From Bacteroidota bacterium (GTDB lineage: Bacteria; Bacteroidota; Ignavibacteria; Palsa-1295): a stretch of DNA of 64,000 nucleotides. The notes below the pieces were generated by a model. The model was not told the DNA's origin. It worked only from the letters and a program-made list of their open reading frames with translations, and did no database searches. Made by a program: the position numbers and the translations under genes. Numbering within the stretch: the first letter of the stretch is position 1; every line of letters begins with the position of its first letter. The DNA lies in contig JAFDZW010000005.1 of assembly GCA_018266755.1 (NCBI GenBank), positions 1,031,233 through 1,095,232 on the forward strand. The letters run 5' to 3'. Positions 34,463 through 43,578 of the stretch are shown one piece after another.

Positions 34463-36619
34463 ATGGTCACTTTACGTAATTCATTTCAGCAGGCCACATC
34501 ATGCGTTGTTGCGGCCTTCCTGTTCCTCGGTCTTGCCGGAGGCGTTTCCGCACAAAAGAAGCACGCCTCCGCAACGGGTGCATCGCCTGTCCTTATCAAG
34601 ACCAATAAAGAGAATGTCACCCTCGATGAATTCGAGAAGGCATATAAGCGGATGAACGATAAGGATCCGTATGCCAGCAGCCTCGACTCGTTAAAGGATT
34701 TTCTGGTGATCTACGGCGATTACCGCCTGAAGCTCATGGATGCCAAAGCACAAGGGCTCGACAAAGACGAGAAGATTATCAAAGAGATGGACGGCTATCG
34801 CAAACTCCTCGCGGGTCCGTTCGTACTCGATAAGTTACTGACCGAACCTGCCATCGAAAAAATGTACGAGCGTCGGCGCTATGAGGTAAACGCCGCACAC
34901 TTCCTCGCGCAGGTCCATAACTGGAACAACCCGAAGGATACACTTCAGGCCTATACCCGCGCGATGACGGCATTGCAACGCTTACGCGGCGGCGAACCGC
35001 TGGCGATGATCGTCATGAGCGACCGTCAGCGCAAGTGGGCCGAATCTCCGGCAAAGGCACGCCGCGAAGAAATGCAGCAAGCCGGCAAGAATGCACCGGC
35101 CGATTCGAATGCATGGCAAGGTTCGGACGACCGCAACTCGATCAATCTCGGCGGTTCGCTTGGCTGGTTCACCGGCGGCATGACCATTCGTCCGTTCGAA
35201 GATGCCGTCTACTCGCTACAGCCCGGCGAGTACGTGCAGTATCCGGTTCGCACCAAGTTCGGCTACCATGTTGTCTATCTGATCGATAAACGGCTTCGCC
35301 TCGGCGGCATCAAGGTGCACCATATCCTTGTAAGCATGCCGCGTAATGTCAAAGACGAGGATACACTCAAGTACTATCAGAAGGCCGACAGCCTCCTGCA
35401 TGCGATCAAAGCCGGCGCAAAGTTCGAGACGGTGGCAGTCGAATCGAGTGACGATAAAGGTTCGAGCGGTAACGGTGGCGACCTCGGCGCGATCGACCAC
35501 GAGCAGAAACGTACCGAACCCGCTTTCGACGATGCAGCATACATGCTCAAAGATGGCGAAATGTCCGGTATCATCCGCACGAGCAAAGGCTATCACATCA
35601 TTCGCCGAGACGGCATCATCCCGGCAAAGTCGTTTGCCGAAGAAAAAGATTTCCTCAAGAAGCTCTACAAGCAGTACTATTTCAACGAGGACCGCGACAA
35701 GCTTCTGGCGGCAACGAGCAAGCAGTTGAACCTCCACGTCGATTCGTCGTCGATCAATATCTTCATGTCACGCGTCGATTCGAGCCGTACGTCGGTCGAT
35801 AGCAACTGGGCTGCAAAGATCACACCCGGCGAATTGCATCTGCCGATCTACACGATGGGCGGCGCATCATGGTACATCTCTTCGCTCGTCGATTCGCTGA
35901 ATTCGCAGAAGGGATATCCGCTGGCACGGAATCAGATCAACGACTTCGTGACGCGTCAGATCGACGAAGACGTGATGAATTACCTTTCGAAGGATGTCGA
36001 AACCAAGTACCCCGAGTTCGACCAGATCATGGCCGACTATAAGAATGGTATCATGCTCTTTGAACTCGAGAACCGCAAGGTCTGGGGCGCGATCAAGCCG
36101 GACAGCCTCGCCGAACTGAAGTTCTACAACGAACACAAGACGCGCTTCATGTGGCCCGAGCGCATCGACGTGTCGGAGATTTACGTGCTGAGCGATACGC
36201 TTGCAAAATCGCTCTATAAGCGCATTCGCGACAATGGCGAGAACTTCGATTCGCTTGCCGCGAAATACACCGAACGTCCGGGCTATAAAGAGAAGGCCGG
36301 CCATTGGGGGCTGCTCATCAAAGACGAAAACGAGCTGTCGCGCAAGTCATTCTCGTTGGCAGTGGACGATGTCTGCCAGCCGTTCTCGAATCAGGCGGGA
36401 TATTCCATCGTGAAGATGAACCGCCGCGTCCCGCTGACGCAGAAGTCCTTCCAAGAAGCACGCCAGGAAGTGGCAAGCCAGTATCAGGACGAGATGTCGA
36501 ACGAACTTCGTCTGAAGTGGGTCGAAGAACTCCGGACGAAGTACAAGCGCGATATCAATAACGCCGCACTCGAAGCAGCCGTCAAAGCACATTCCGCCGC
36601 TAACGCGCAGACCAATTGA
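34463..36619 (+). CDS. Periplasmic peptidyl-prolyl isomerase with three PPIC-type domains
   Basis: The protein is 718 residues long. A signal peptide ends at GGVSAQ. Three parvulin-like units are visible at about 139-273 (GGSLGWFTGGM, FGYHVVYLIDK), 283-381 (VHHILVSMP, GGDLGAIDHEQ, KGYHIIRRDG) and 567-653 (VSEIYVLSD, GHWGLLIKD, AGYSIVKMN). Between the last two is a helical region. SurA/PrsA-type proteins fold outer-membrane and secreted proteins; this one is longer than SurA. The ATG at 34463 gives the signal peptide, while a longer frame from 34289 runs through the terminator region and is rejected. The next gene overlaps by 4 bases. Confidence 0.9.
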   Translation: MVTLRNSFQQATSCVVAAFLFLGLAGGVSAQKKHASATGASPVLIKTNKENVTLDEFEKAYKRMNDKDPYASSLDSLKDFLVIYGDYRLKLMDAKAQGLDKDEKIIKEMDGYRKLLAGPFVLDKLLTEPAIEKMYERRRYEVNAAHFLAQVHNWNNPKDTLQAYTRAMTALQRLRGGEPLAMIVMSDRQRKWAESPAKARREEMQQAGKNAPADSNAWQGSDDRNSINLGGSLGWFTGGMTIRPFEDAVYSLQPGEYVQYPVRTKFGYHVVYLIDKRLRLGGIKVHHILVSMPRNVKDEDTLKYYQKADSLLHAIKAGAKFETVAVESSDDKGSSGNGGDLGAIDHEQKRTEPAFDDAAYMLKDGEMSGIIRTSKGYHIIRRDGIIPAKSFAEEKDFLKKLYKQYYFNEDRDKLLAATSKQLNLHVDSSSINIFMSRVDSSRTSVDSNWAAKITPGELHLPIYTMGGASWYISSLVDSLNSQKGYPLARNQINDFVTRQIDEDVMNYLSKDVETKYPEFDQIMADYKNGIMLFELENRKVWGAIKPDSLAELKFYNEHKTRFMWPERIDVSEIYVLSDTLAKSLYKRIRDNGENFDSLAAKYTERPGYKEKAGHWGLLIKDENELSRKSFSLAVDDVCQPFSNQAGYSIVKMNRRVPLTQKSFQEARQEVASQYQDEMSNELRLKWVEELRTKYKRDINNAALEAAVKAHSAANAQTN

Positions 36620-37935
36620 GACGTACACTCCTACTCCTTGCCGCGCTTGCCGCCCTACCAATTGCGGTTCGGTCGCAACCCGGCGCGCTGCATGACGGCG
36701 ATGATATCGACGGCGTCGCCGCAGTCGTCGGTAAATATCCGATTCTGCGCAGTTCGATCGACGCACAGGTGCAGCTTGCGCTCATGAGCTCGGGGCAGCA
36801 TTCGGCGTCGGCCGATACGATCGCCTCACTTCGCAAGCAGATCCTTCAGAGCGAGATCGACCAGAAAGCGATGCTCGTCAAAGCCGAGGCCGATACGCTC
36901 ATCAACGTAACCGAGAGCGAAGTGGACGATCAGATCAACGATCGCATCAAGCAGTATCAGCGGCAGTTCGGTTCGCAGCAGGAGATGGAAAAGGCATTTG
37001 GGAAAAGCGCCGAAGAAATTCGCCGATCCGCTGACCTTCGCGAAAAAGCCCGACAGCAGCTCTTTGTCGATAAGCTTCGCCAGGAGAAATTTTCGAAGCC
37101 GCCCGTCATCTCCCGTCACGATGTGCAGGAATTCTATGCGTATTATAAGGATAGTCTTCCGTCGGTCGGCGAACAAGTCGAGCTTGCCACCATCGTAAAG
37201 CTCATCAAGCCGAAAGCCGGCGAACAGGACCGCCTGCGTGCTTTGGCCAAAAAGCTCGTCGATTCTCTGCGTGCCGGGGCGTCGTTCGAAGAGTTCGCAC
37301 GTCGGTACTCGCAGCATCCGACCGCCTCGGCCGGCGGCGACCTCGGCGGACCGTATCCGCGAGGCACATTCATCCCCGATTTTGAAGCGGCTGCGTTCAA
37401 ACTGAAGGTCGGCGAAGTCTCCGACCCGGTCGAGACCGATCAGGGGATTCATATCATCAAGCTGCTCGAACGTCGCGGAGAGGATATCCGCGTCGCGCAA
37501 ATCCTGATGAAAGCAACCGCCTCGACTGCCGATGAAGACTCCGTCCGCCGGCTCGTCAGCGATCTTCGCGATAGCATCCTCAACGGCGCCGATTTTGCTC
37601 GCATTGCCAAAGAATATTCCGACGATCAGGAAACAAAGGAAACAGGCGGCTACCTCGGCAAAATCAATCTTGCGGACCTCGGCCCCGAACAGCGCGGTGT
37701 GCTCGATTCGATGAATGCCGGCGACATCTCGCGCCCGATGAAGATCAGTTTTTCCAAGACAATCACCGGATATCAGATCGTCAAGCTGTTCCGTCGAATC
37801 CCATCGCATAAACCGACCGTTGACGGAGACTACCGCGAACTCGAGTATGCGGCGACCCAGTGGAAGCAGATGAAGATGTACCAGCAATTCGTCGCCGACG
37901 CCCGAAAGGACGTCTATATCGAGATTCGCAAGTAA
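36616..37935 (+). CDS. surA: SurA-like periplasmic chaperone/peptidyl-prolyl isomerase
   Basis: The protein is 439 residues long, the SurA size. A signal peptide (RRTLLLLAALAALPIAVRSQ) is followed by a SurA N-terminal helical domain (DIDGVAAVVGKYPILRSSID; about 29-165) and two parvulin domains at about 184-282 (GGDLGGPYPRG, DQGIHIIKLL) and 290-393 (GGYLGKINL, GYQIVKLFRR). SurA guides outer-membrane proteins across the periplasm. The TTG start overlaps the TGA of the preceding PPIase gene (TTGA), which makes translational coupling likely. The symbol is given for architecture; orthology was not tested. Confidence 0.88.
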   Translation: MRRTLLLLAALAALPIAVRSQPGALHDGDDIDGVAAVVGKYPILRSSIDAQVQLALMSSGQHSASADTIASLRKQILQSEIDQKAMLVKAEADTLINVTESEVDDQINDRIKQYQRQFGSQQEMEKAFGKSAEEIRRSADLREKARQQLFVDKLRQEKFSKPPVISRHDVQEFYAYYKDSLPSVGEQVELATIVKLIKPKAGEQDRLRALAKKLVDSLRAGASFEEFARRYSQHPTASAGGDLGGPYPRGTFIPDFEAAAFKLKVGEVSDPVETDQGIHIIKLLERRGEDIRVAQILMKATASTADEDSVRRLVSDLRDSILNGADFARIAKEYSDDQETKETGGYLGKINLADLGPEQRGVLDSMNAGDISRPMKISFSKTITGYQIVKLFRRIPSHKPTVDGDYRELEYAATQWKQMKMYQQFVADARKDVYIEIRK

Positions 37936-37946
37936 CCACACCGGGC

Positions 37947-38006
37947 TCCGACGATCTGCAATCAGTCCCGAACGTCGGCCCCGCAACAATCCGCGATCTC
38001 GAACTG
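37947..38006 (+). pseudogene. Fragment of a helix-hairpin-helix (Cdd1-like) gene
   Basis: Twenty codons read SDDLQSVPNVGPATIRDLEL, which matches the start of small helix-hairpin-helix proteins of the Cdd1 type (LxxLPNVGPAxxxDLxxLG). Beyond DLEL the similarity stops. It lies just after the SurA-like stop codon, in a different frame. Short matches like this can arise by chance. Confidence 0.3.
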
Positions 38007-38210
38007 GATATATTTGTTTTTGAAGGTGCTGGCCGCAATGGTTCAATTCGCCCACTATGCTGTCATCGTGGAGAGTTGTGCATAACCGCCCCACTGCACG
38101 GCCCAAAGTACAGAAATCTGAGCCTCCGAGCATTTTCTGACTATTCGTACAGAAAATGACACAATAAAGTGAAACCTTGTCCGTCCTTTTGCATAAGAGG
38201 GTACCAACAT

Positions 38211-39500
38211 ATGCAAAAAAACGCCGAACATACATTTACCAGATACCAAGCTTTTGTCGTCGCGATTCTTGCGATCCTGCAATTCACGGTGATTCTTGAC
38301 TTCATGGTGCTCTCGCCTCTCGGCGTGATCCTCATGAAGACACTCTCGATCTCGCCGTCGAAGTTCAGCGTCGTCGTCTCGGGCTATGCGTTTAGCGCAG
38401 GCGCCTCGGGTCTGCTCGCCGCGGGCTTCGCCGACAAGTTCGACCGGAAGAAGCTCCTGATGTTCTTTTACGTCGGCTTCCTGCTCGGCACGGTGCTCTG
38501 CGCCCTGGCGACGGATTTCAGCTTCCTGCTCGTCGCCCGTATCATCACGGGTATTTTCGGCGGCGTGATCGGTTCGATCAGCTTTGCGATCATCACCGAT
38601 CTGTTTGCGATGCAGGTTCGCGGCCGTGTGATGGGCTACGTCCAAATGTCGTTCTCTGCAGCGCAGGTTCTCGGGATTCCCGCCGGCCTTCTGCTCGCAA
38701 ATAACTTCGGCTGGCATTGGTGTTTTTGGATGATCGCTGTGTTCGGTTCGATCGTCGGCATTGTGATGCTCTTTTACATGAAGCCGATCAACGAGCATTT
38801 GAAATTGCATCAGGACCGCAACCCGATCCATCACTTGATGGCAACGATTTCAAAGCCGCGCTACCTCTACGGATTTCTGACGATGTCGTTCCTTGCATCG
38901 GGGGGCTTTATGCTAATGCCGTTCGGCAGCGCGTTCGGTACCCATAATATGGGCATTTCGATCGACGCGCTTCCGATGCTCTATCTGATTACGGGGGTGT
39001 TCTCGATCCTGATCGGACCGCTTTCCGGCAAACTCAGCGACAAACTCGGCAAGTATAAAATGTTCATCGTCGGCTCCGTCGCATCGATGATCATGGTCGT
39101 CGTGTACACGAACCTCGGGATTACCCCGTTCTGGCTCGCGGCGGTCTTCAACGTGCTGCTCTTTGCAGGCATTACCTTCCGTATGATCCCTGCTTCGGCG
39201 CTCATGACCGCGATTCCTGCGCCGGAAGATCGCGGTGCATTTATGAGCGTGAACTCCGCCATCATGCAGATCTCCGGCGGCGGCGCATCGGTGCTCGCGG
39301 GGCTGATCGTCACCGAATCGAAAACCGGCATGATCGGTAACTACGATACGCTTGGGTATGTCGTTGTCGGCACGATGGTGGTGATGATCGCAATGATGTA
39401 CTTCATCAACCGGTCGCTCGAGGGCGGCCCTACACCGCCGTCGAGCAAAGAACCGAAGGAAGAATTCGCCCCGGCAGAATTGGCGCCTGAGATGATGTGA
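38211..39500 (+). CDS. MFS transporter
   Basis: The protein is 429 residues long with 12 predicted membrane helices. Motif A reads GFADKFDRKKLLMFFYVGF, and ARIITGIFGGVIGSISFAII fits helix 4 and the motif B region of DHA1-type exporters such as arabinose/drug efflux proteins. The C-terminal tail is acidic and Pro-rich (PPSSKEPKEEFAPAELAPE). The substrate is unknown. The ATG at 38211 follows AAGAGGGTACCAACAT, an acceptable ribosome site; a longer frame from 38169 is weaker. The 275-base spacer before it holds a helix-hairpin-helix fragment and nothing else recognised. A hairpin repeat follows it. Confidence 0.9.
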   Translation: MQKNAEHTFTRYQAFVVAILAILQFTVILDFMVLSPLGVILMKTLSISPSKFSVVVSGYAFSAGASGLLAAGFADKFDRKKLLMFFYVGFLLGTVLCALATDFSFLLVARIITGIFGGVIGSISFAIITDLFAMQVRGRVMGYVQMSFSAAQVLGIPAGLLLANNFGWHWCFWMIAVFGSIVGIVMLFYMKPINEHLKLHQDRNPIHHLMATISKPRYLYGFLTMSFLASGGFMLMPFGSAFGTHNMGISIDALPMLYLITGVFSILIGPLSGKLSDKLGKYKMFIVGSVASMIMVVVYTNLGITPFWLAAVFNVLLFAGITFRMIPASALMTAIPAPEDRGAFMSVNSAIMQISGGGASVLAGLIVTESKTGMIGNYDTLGYVVVGTMVVMIAMMYFINRSLEGGPTPPSSKEPKEEFAPAELAPEMM

Positions 39501-39545
39501 CGCTCGTCACGAAGTGTAGGGTTCTATTACCGTTATCATTCTAAT

Positions 39546-39629
39546 GTCATTCTGAGCAAAGCGAAGAATCCCTTCGGCGGAGCCTCACTGCGTTTCATCG
39601 AGCGATTCTTCGCTTCCGCTCAGAATGAC
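39546..39629. repeat. GTCATTCTGAGC hairpin repeat, copy 4 (inverted)
   Basis: The arms match the other copies, but the loop reads GGCGGAGCCTCACTGCGTTTC, the reverse complement of the loop in copies 1-3. The element is therefore inserted in the opposite orientation. The 3' flank CCGTTTCAAACTGA resembles the flanks of copies 1 and 2. Confidence 0.9.
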
Positions 39630-39735
39630 ACTTTCTAACTCCGTTTCAAACTGAACCGGCACCGAGGCGCCCCCCATCCGAACTCCCTCCCGCCGCGTCT
39701 CGTTAGCTATAGGCTAATAAGGATACAATACCGAT

Positions 39736-41022
39736 TTGAGCACAATTTCCAACGGACATCCCGGGCAGATCGCCTACGACGAATACGATCTGGCCAACGG
39801 GTTGCATGTGATTCTCTGTGAAGATCACAAAGCGCCGATCGTCTGCGTCAATATCGCATACCATGTCGGTTCGAAGAACGAAACACCGAACCGCGCAGGG
39901 TTTGCGCATCTGTTCGAGCATTTGCTCTTCGAAGGCTCGACCAATGTCAAGCGAGGCGATTTCGATAAGTACGTCACCGAGGCCGGCGGCTACAACAATG
40001 CCTACACCACCGAGGACAAGACGAATTACTACGAAGTCCTGCCCTCGCATCAGCTCGGCCTTGCGCTATGGCTCGAAAGCGACCGCATGCTCGGTTTCGT
40101 ACTCGGCGAAGAAAGTTTGCGCACGCAGAAGGACGTCGTCAAAGAAGAAAAACGCGAACGCTACGACAACACACCCTACGGCTCGCTTTCGGAGCGCATG
40201 ATGCGTCTTGCGTACACCGACTTTCCGTACCGCTGGACCGTCATCGGTGACATGGACACCATCGAAGCTGCGACACTCGACGATGTACGGGATTTTTACA
40301 CGACCTATTACTCCCCCGCGAACGCGACGCTCGTCGTCTCGGGCGACTTCAAGAACACCGAAGCGAAGCGGTTGATCGAACAGTATTTCGGTCCCATCCC
40401 GCGCGGCAGTCGTGACATCGTCCGCCCCCTCTTTGGCGATCTGCCGCAACAAGGCGAACGCCGCGAACTCGTGACGACCGAAGCCGTCCCGTTACCTGCG
40501 GTATTTTATGCATACCGCATGCCGCCAGAAGGAACACGCGATGCCATCGCCCTCGATCTGGCAACGGATATTCTTTCGACCGGCAGAAGTTCGCGTCTCT
40601 ACCAGAAACTGGTGTATCAGGGGAAGCTGGCGTCGGAAGTGTCGGCGTATGTCGATCTTCGCGAAGCGCCGGGGTTGGTGTGGTTTTACGCTGTCGCCAA
40701 CGAACCCGACCAGCCAATCGCCGCGATCGAAGCGGCGCTCGAAGATGTGATCGCATCGATGCGCTCCGAACTCGTCTCGGAGAACGAGCTGCAAAAAGCA
40801 AAGAATAAGATGGAGATGCGCCTCGTGGCAAGCCGAGTCACCGCCAGCGGCAAGGCAGACCAACTTGCCCATGCGCGCACGTTCTTCGGAAATACCGACC
40901 GCGTGAATTCGATCGTCGGCGAATACACCAATGCGACGACGGAAGATATCCGCACGGCGTCGGCTGCCTGGCTTAATCCCGACCAACGATGCACGGTGGT
41001 GTACCTGCCGCCGAAGGATTGA
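39736..41022 (+). CDS. M16-family zinc peptidase, catalytic subunit
   Basis: The protein is 428 residues long with two M16 domains. The inverted zinc motif is complete: His58-Leu-Phe-Glu61-His62 (AHLFEHLLFEG), with the third ligand at Glu137 or Glu138 in VVKEEKRERYDN. The C-terminal half carries the inactive partner fold. It starts at TTG 39736, since the first ATG lies inside the conserved part. No signal peptide is evident, although relatives can be periplasmic. The next gene is an M16 protein without the zinc motif, so the two likely form the heterodimer known for M16B peptidases (PqqL/YmxG and processing-peptidase type). Confidence 0.9.
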   Translation: MSTISNGHPGQIAYDEYDLANGLHVILCEDHKAPIVCVNIAYHVGSKNETPNRAGFAHLFEHLLFEGSTNVKRGDFDKYVTEAGGYNNAYTTEDKTNYYEVLPSHQLGLALWLESDRMLGFVLGEESLRTQKDVVKEEKRERYDNTPYGSLSERMMRLAYTDFPYRWTVIGDMDTIEAATLDDVRDFYTTYYSPANATLVVSGDFKNTEAKRLIEQYFGPIPRGSRDIVRPLFGDLPQQGERRELVTTEAVPLPAVFYAYRMPPEGTRDAIALDLATDILSTGRSSRLYQKLVYQGKLASEVSAYVDLREAPGLVWFYAVANEPDQPIAAIEAALEDVIASMRSELVSENELQKAKNKMEMRLVASRVTASGKADQLAHARTFFGNTDRVNSIVGEYTNATTEDIRTASAAWLNPDQRCTVVYLPPKD

Positions 41023-41104
41023 TCGCCAGCGTACACGGAAGTGTACCCTTAAGCACTGTAGCTGACGTAATCGTGCGGGCACGCCGCAGTGTGCCCCACC
41101 GTAA

Positions 41105-42478
41105 ATGACTTTCTTGATGACAACTATCGATCGTACAACACCACCTGCCCCGGGGCCGATCACCGAGATCCGCTTTCCGTCATTCGTTTCGACAACGCTA
41201 TCGAACGGCATCCCGGTCTATCTTGTCGAAAACCACGAGCAGCCGCTCGTGAGCGTCACGCTCTATCTTGGTGGCGGATCCTCGCGCGACACGGCCGCAA
41301 CCCAGGGCCTAGCGTCGATGGCGGCGGAGATGCTCAATAAGGGCACCGCAACGCGCAGCGCGACCGAGATTGCCGAGACTATCGACTTCGTCGGCGGTTC
41401 GCTCGGTGCAAGTGCGTCGTGGGATGCGTCGGTCGTCTCGACGTCGGTACTTTCCCGGTATCTCGATACTGCTATCGGACTGCAATCGGATATCGTCGCG
41501 AACCCGGTGTTTGCCGACGAAGAACTTTCGCGTATCAAAACGCAGCGCATTGCGAATATCATGCAGGCCAAGAGCGACCCCGGGTATCTCGCCGATGTCG
41601 TATTCTCGAAAGGAGTGTATGGCGATCACCCTTACGGGTTCGAGGCTGCGGGGACGGAAGCCTCGGTGAGCGCGATGCAGAGCGCTTCGCTACGAGAGTT
41701 CTATGCAACGCTTCGCGCACTGCCGGGCGCATTTTTCATTGTTGCCGGCGATGTCACCGAAGCGCAGATCGTCGAAAAACTTTCGGCCGCCTTCGGCTCG
41801 GCGCTCCGTGGCCAGTCCGCCGTCGGCGCCAGTGCCGTCACGAGCATACCGGCGCTCAACCAGGGCCCGAGAATCACGCTCGTTGAAAAAAAGCAGGCGG
41901 TGCAGTCCGCTATCCGCGTCGGCCACCTCGGTATTGCGCGTAACCATCCCGACTACGTGCCGCTGTATGTCCTGAACATGCTGCTCGGTGGGTACTTCAA
42001 TTCGCGCATCAACCAAAACCTTCGCGAGCGCAACGGGTTTACCTACGGAGCGCGCAGCTACTTCGATGCCCGGAAACAAACCGGTGCGTTTGTCGTCAGT
42101 ACCGAAGTACGGACCGACGTGACGGCAGCGGCCGTTCTCGAGATCCGCAACGAGATCGAGGCGATCGTCACCAAGCCGGTCGAGCCGCATGAACTGCAGA
42201 TGGTCCAGCAATATATCATCGGCAGTTTTCCGCTCTCGATCGAGACGCCGCAGCAAGTGGCCAATCGCATCGCGTCGCTTGTGCTTTATGATCTCGGCGC
42301 TGATTACTACGACCGCTTCCGCGATCAAGTCGCTGCCGTGACGGCCGATGACCTGCTTCGTGCTGCCAAAGCGCATTTGCATCCTGATGCACTCGTAATT
42401 GGTGTCAGCGGCGATGCCAACGCGCTCGAAACAGAGTTGCGGGCATTCGGCGAAGTTGATGTGAAAGAGAGTATTTAG
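41105..42478 (+). CDS. M16-family peptidase, non-catalytic subunit
   Basis: The protein is 457 residues long and has the same two-domain fold as the preceding gene. Where the zinc motif should be it reads GLASMAAEMLNKGT, so it lacks HxxEH and cannot hydrolyse peptides alone. The C-terminal half keeps the substrate-binding segment RNGFTYGARSYFDARKQTG, with the Arg and Tyr that support catalysis in the partner's active site. An ATG at 41117 is an alternative start. The gene lies 82 bases downstream of the catalytic subunit. The stop is one base from an ATG of the MoxR frame. Confidence 0.9.
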   Translation: MTFLMTTIDRTTPPAPGPITEIRFPSFVSTTLSNGIPVYLVENHEQPLVSVTLYLGGGSSRDTAATQGLASMAAEMLNKGTATRSATEIAETIDFVGGSLGASASWDASVVSTSVLSRYLDTAIGLQSDIVANPVFADEELSRIKTQRIANIMQAKSDPGYLADVVFSKGVYGDHPYGFEAAGTEASVSAMQSASLREFYATLRALPGAFFIVAGDVTEAQIVEKLSAAFGSALRGQSAVGASAVTSIPALNQGPRITLVEKKQAVQSAIRVGHLGIARNHPDYVPLYVLNMLLGGYFNSRINQNLRERNGFTYGARSYFDARKQTGAFVVSTEVRTDVTAAAVLEIRNEIEAIVTKPVEPHELQMVQQYIIGSFPLSIETPQQVANRIASLVLYDLGADYYDRFRDQVAAVTADDLLRAAKAHLHPDALVIGVSGDANALETELRAFGEVDVKESI

Positions 42479-42551
42479 AATGTCAGCTCGAAGACGTCGT
42501 GCACGCGCGGCGACGGGCGACGACATCTGCAATCACGATCAGTTAGGACAC

Positions 42552-43571
42552 GTGGATAAACAATTATCGACCTCCGTGAAGAACGCATTCGAAGGAAAAG
42601 AGCTGGAATACGCCCAGGAGCTTCTCAAGAAATATCGCGACGTAAAATCCGAGATCGCGAAGGTCATCGTCGGTCAGGATCAGATCGTCGACGAACTGCT
42701 CGTCGCATTGCTCGCGCGCGGACATTGCCTGCTCGTCGGCGTGCCCGGTCTTGCGAAGACATTGCTGATCAGCACACTCGCCAAAGTGCTCGACCTTGAG
42801 TTCAGTCGCATTCAGTTCACGCCCGATCTGATGCCGACGGATATTACCGGCACCGAGATTCTCGAGCAGAACATCTCGACCGGCGCAAAGGAATTTCGCT
42901 TCATCAAAGGACCGATCTTCGCGAACATTATCCTCGCCGACGAGATCAACCGCACGCCACCGAAGACGCAAGCGGCACTGCTCGAAGCCATGCAGGAGCA
43001 TTCGGTCACGGCGGCGAATGTGACCTATACGCTCGAAGAACCGTTCTTTGTGCTCGCGACCCAAAATCCGATCGAGCAAGAAGGGACGTATCCGCTTCCC
43101 GAAGCACAGCTCGACCGTTTCATGCTGAACCTCTGGCTCGATTACCCGAGTGCTGCCGAAGAGGCACAGATCGTCAAGAGCACGACGAGCGAGTACGTAC
43201 CGAAACTCAACAAAGTATTATCGGCAGGCGAACTTATCGCGTTTCAGGATCTTGTGCGCTACGTACCGGTCGCGGATAACGTGATTGAGTACGCCGTACG
43301 CCTCGTGGGTTCGACCAGACCCGGTACGAAAAACGCCGGCGAGTACGTAAAGAAATATGTCAGCTACGGCGCCGGTCCAAGAGCCTCGCAATATCTTGTG
43401 CTCGGCGCGAAAGTTCGCGCACTGCTCGACGGTCGGTTTACCCCTGCGCAAGAAGATATCCGTGCGCTCGCGATCCCGACGCTGCGTCATCGCATCGTGC
43501 TCAACTTCAATGCCGAGGCCGAAGGCCTCACGCCGATCTCCGTGATCGAAAAACTCGTGAAGGAGGCCTAA
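42552..43571 (+). CDS. MoxR-family AAA+ ATPase
   Basis: The protein is 339 residues long. Walker A is GVPGLAKT, Walker B and sensor regions are IILADEINRTPPKTQAALLE and FFVLATQNPIEQEGTYPLPE, and PEAQLDRFMLNLWLDYP is the MoxR hallmark. MoxR ATPases act as chaperones that assemble complexes with VWA-domain partners. The start is unsettled: GTG 42552 follows TTAGGACAC at good spacing and begins VDKQLSTSV. An ATG at 42480 would add 24 residues that are Arg-rich and unlike the family. The usual DUF58 gene does not follow; a secreted subtilase gene does. Confidence 0.88.
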   Translation: MDKQLSTSVKNAFEGKELEYAQELLKKYRDVKSEIAKVIVGQDQIVDELLVALLARGHCLLVGVPGLAKTLLISTLAKVLDLEFSRIQFTPDLMPTDITGTEILEQNISTGAKEFRFIKGPIFANIILADEINRTPPKTQAALLEAMQEHSVTAANVTYTLEEPFFVLATQNPIEQEGTYPLPEAQLDRFMLNLWLDYPSAAEEAQIVKSTTSEYVPKLNKVLSAGELIAFQDLVRYVPVADNVIEYAVRLVGSTRPGTKNAGEYVKKYVSYGAGPRASQYLVLGAKVRALLDGRFTPAQEDIRALAIPTLRHRIVLNFNAEAEGLTPISVIEKLVKEA

Positions 43572-43578
43572 GCTTCGG

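Noticed and set aside
38030-38070. GGTTCAATTCGCC resembling a tRNA T-arm
   Set aside because: No acceptor, D-arm or anticodon stem can be built around it.
36826-38235. 469-codon frame antisense to the SurA-like gene
   Set aside because: Shadow; low-complexity Asp/Leu pattern and no domain.
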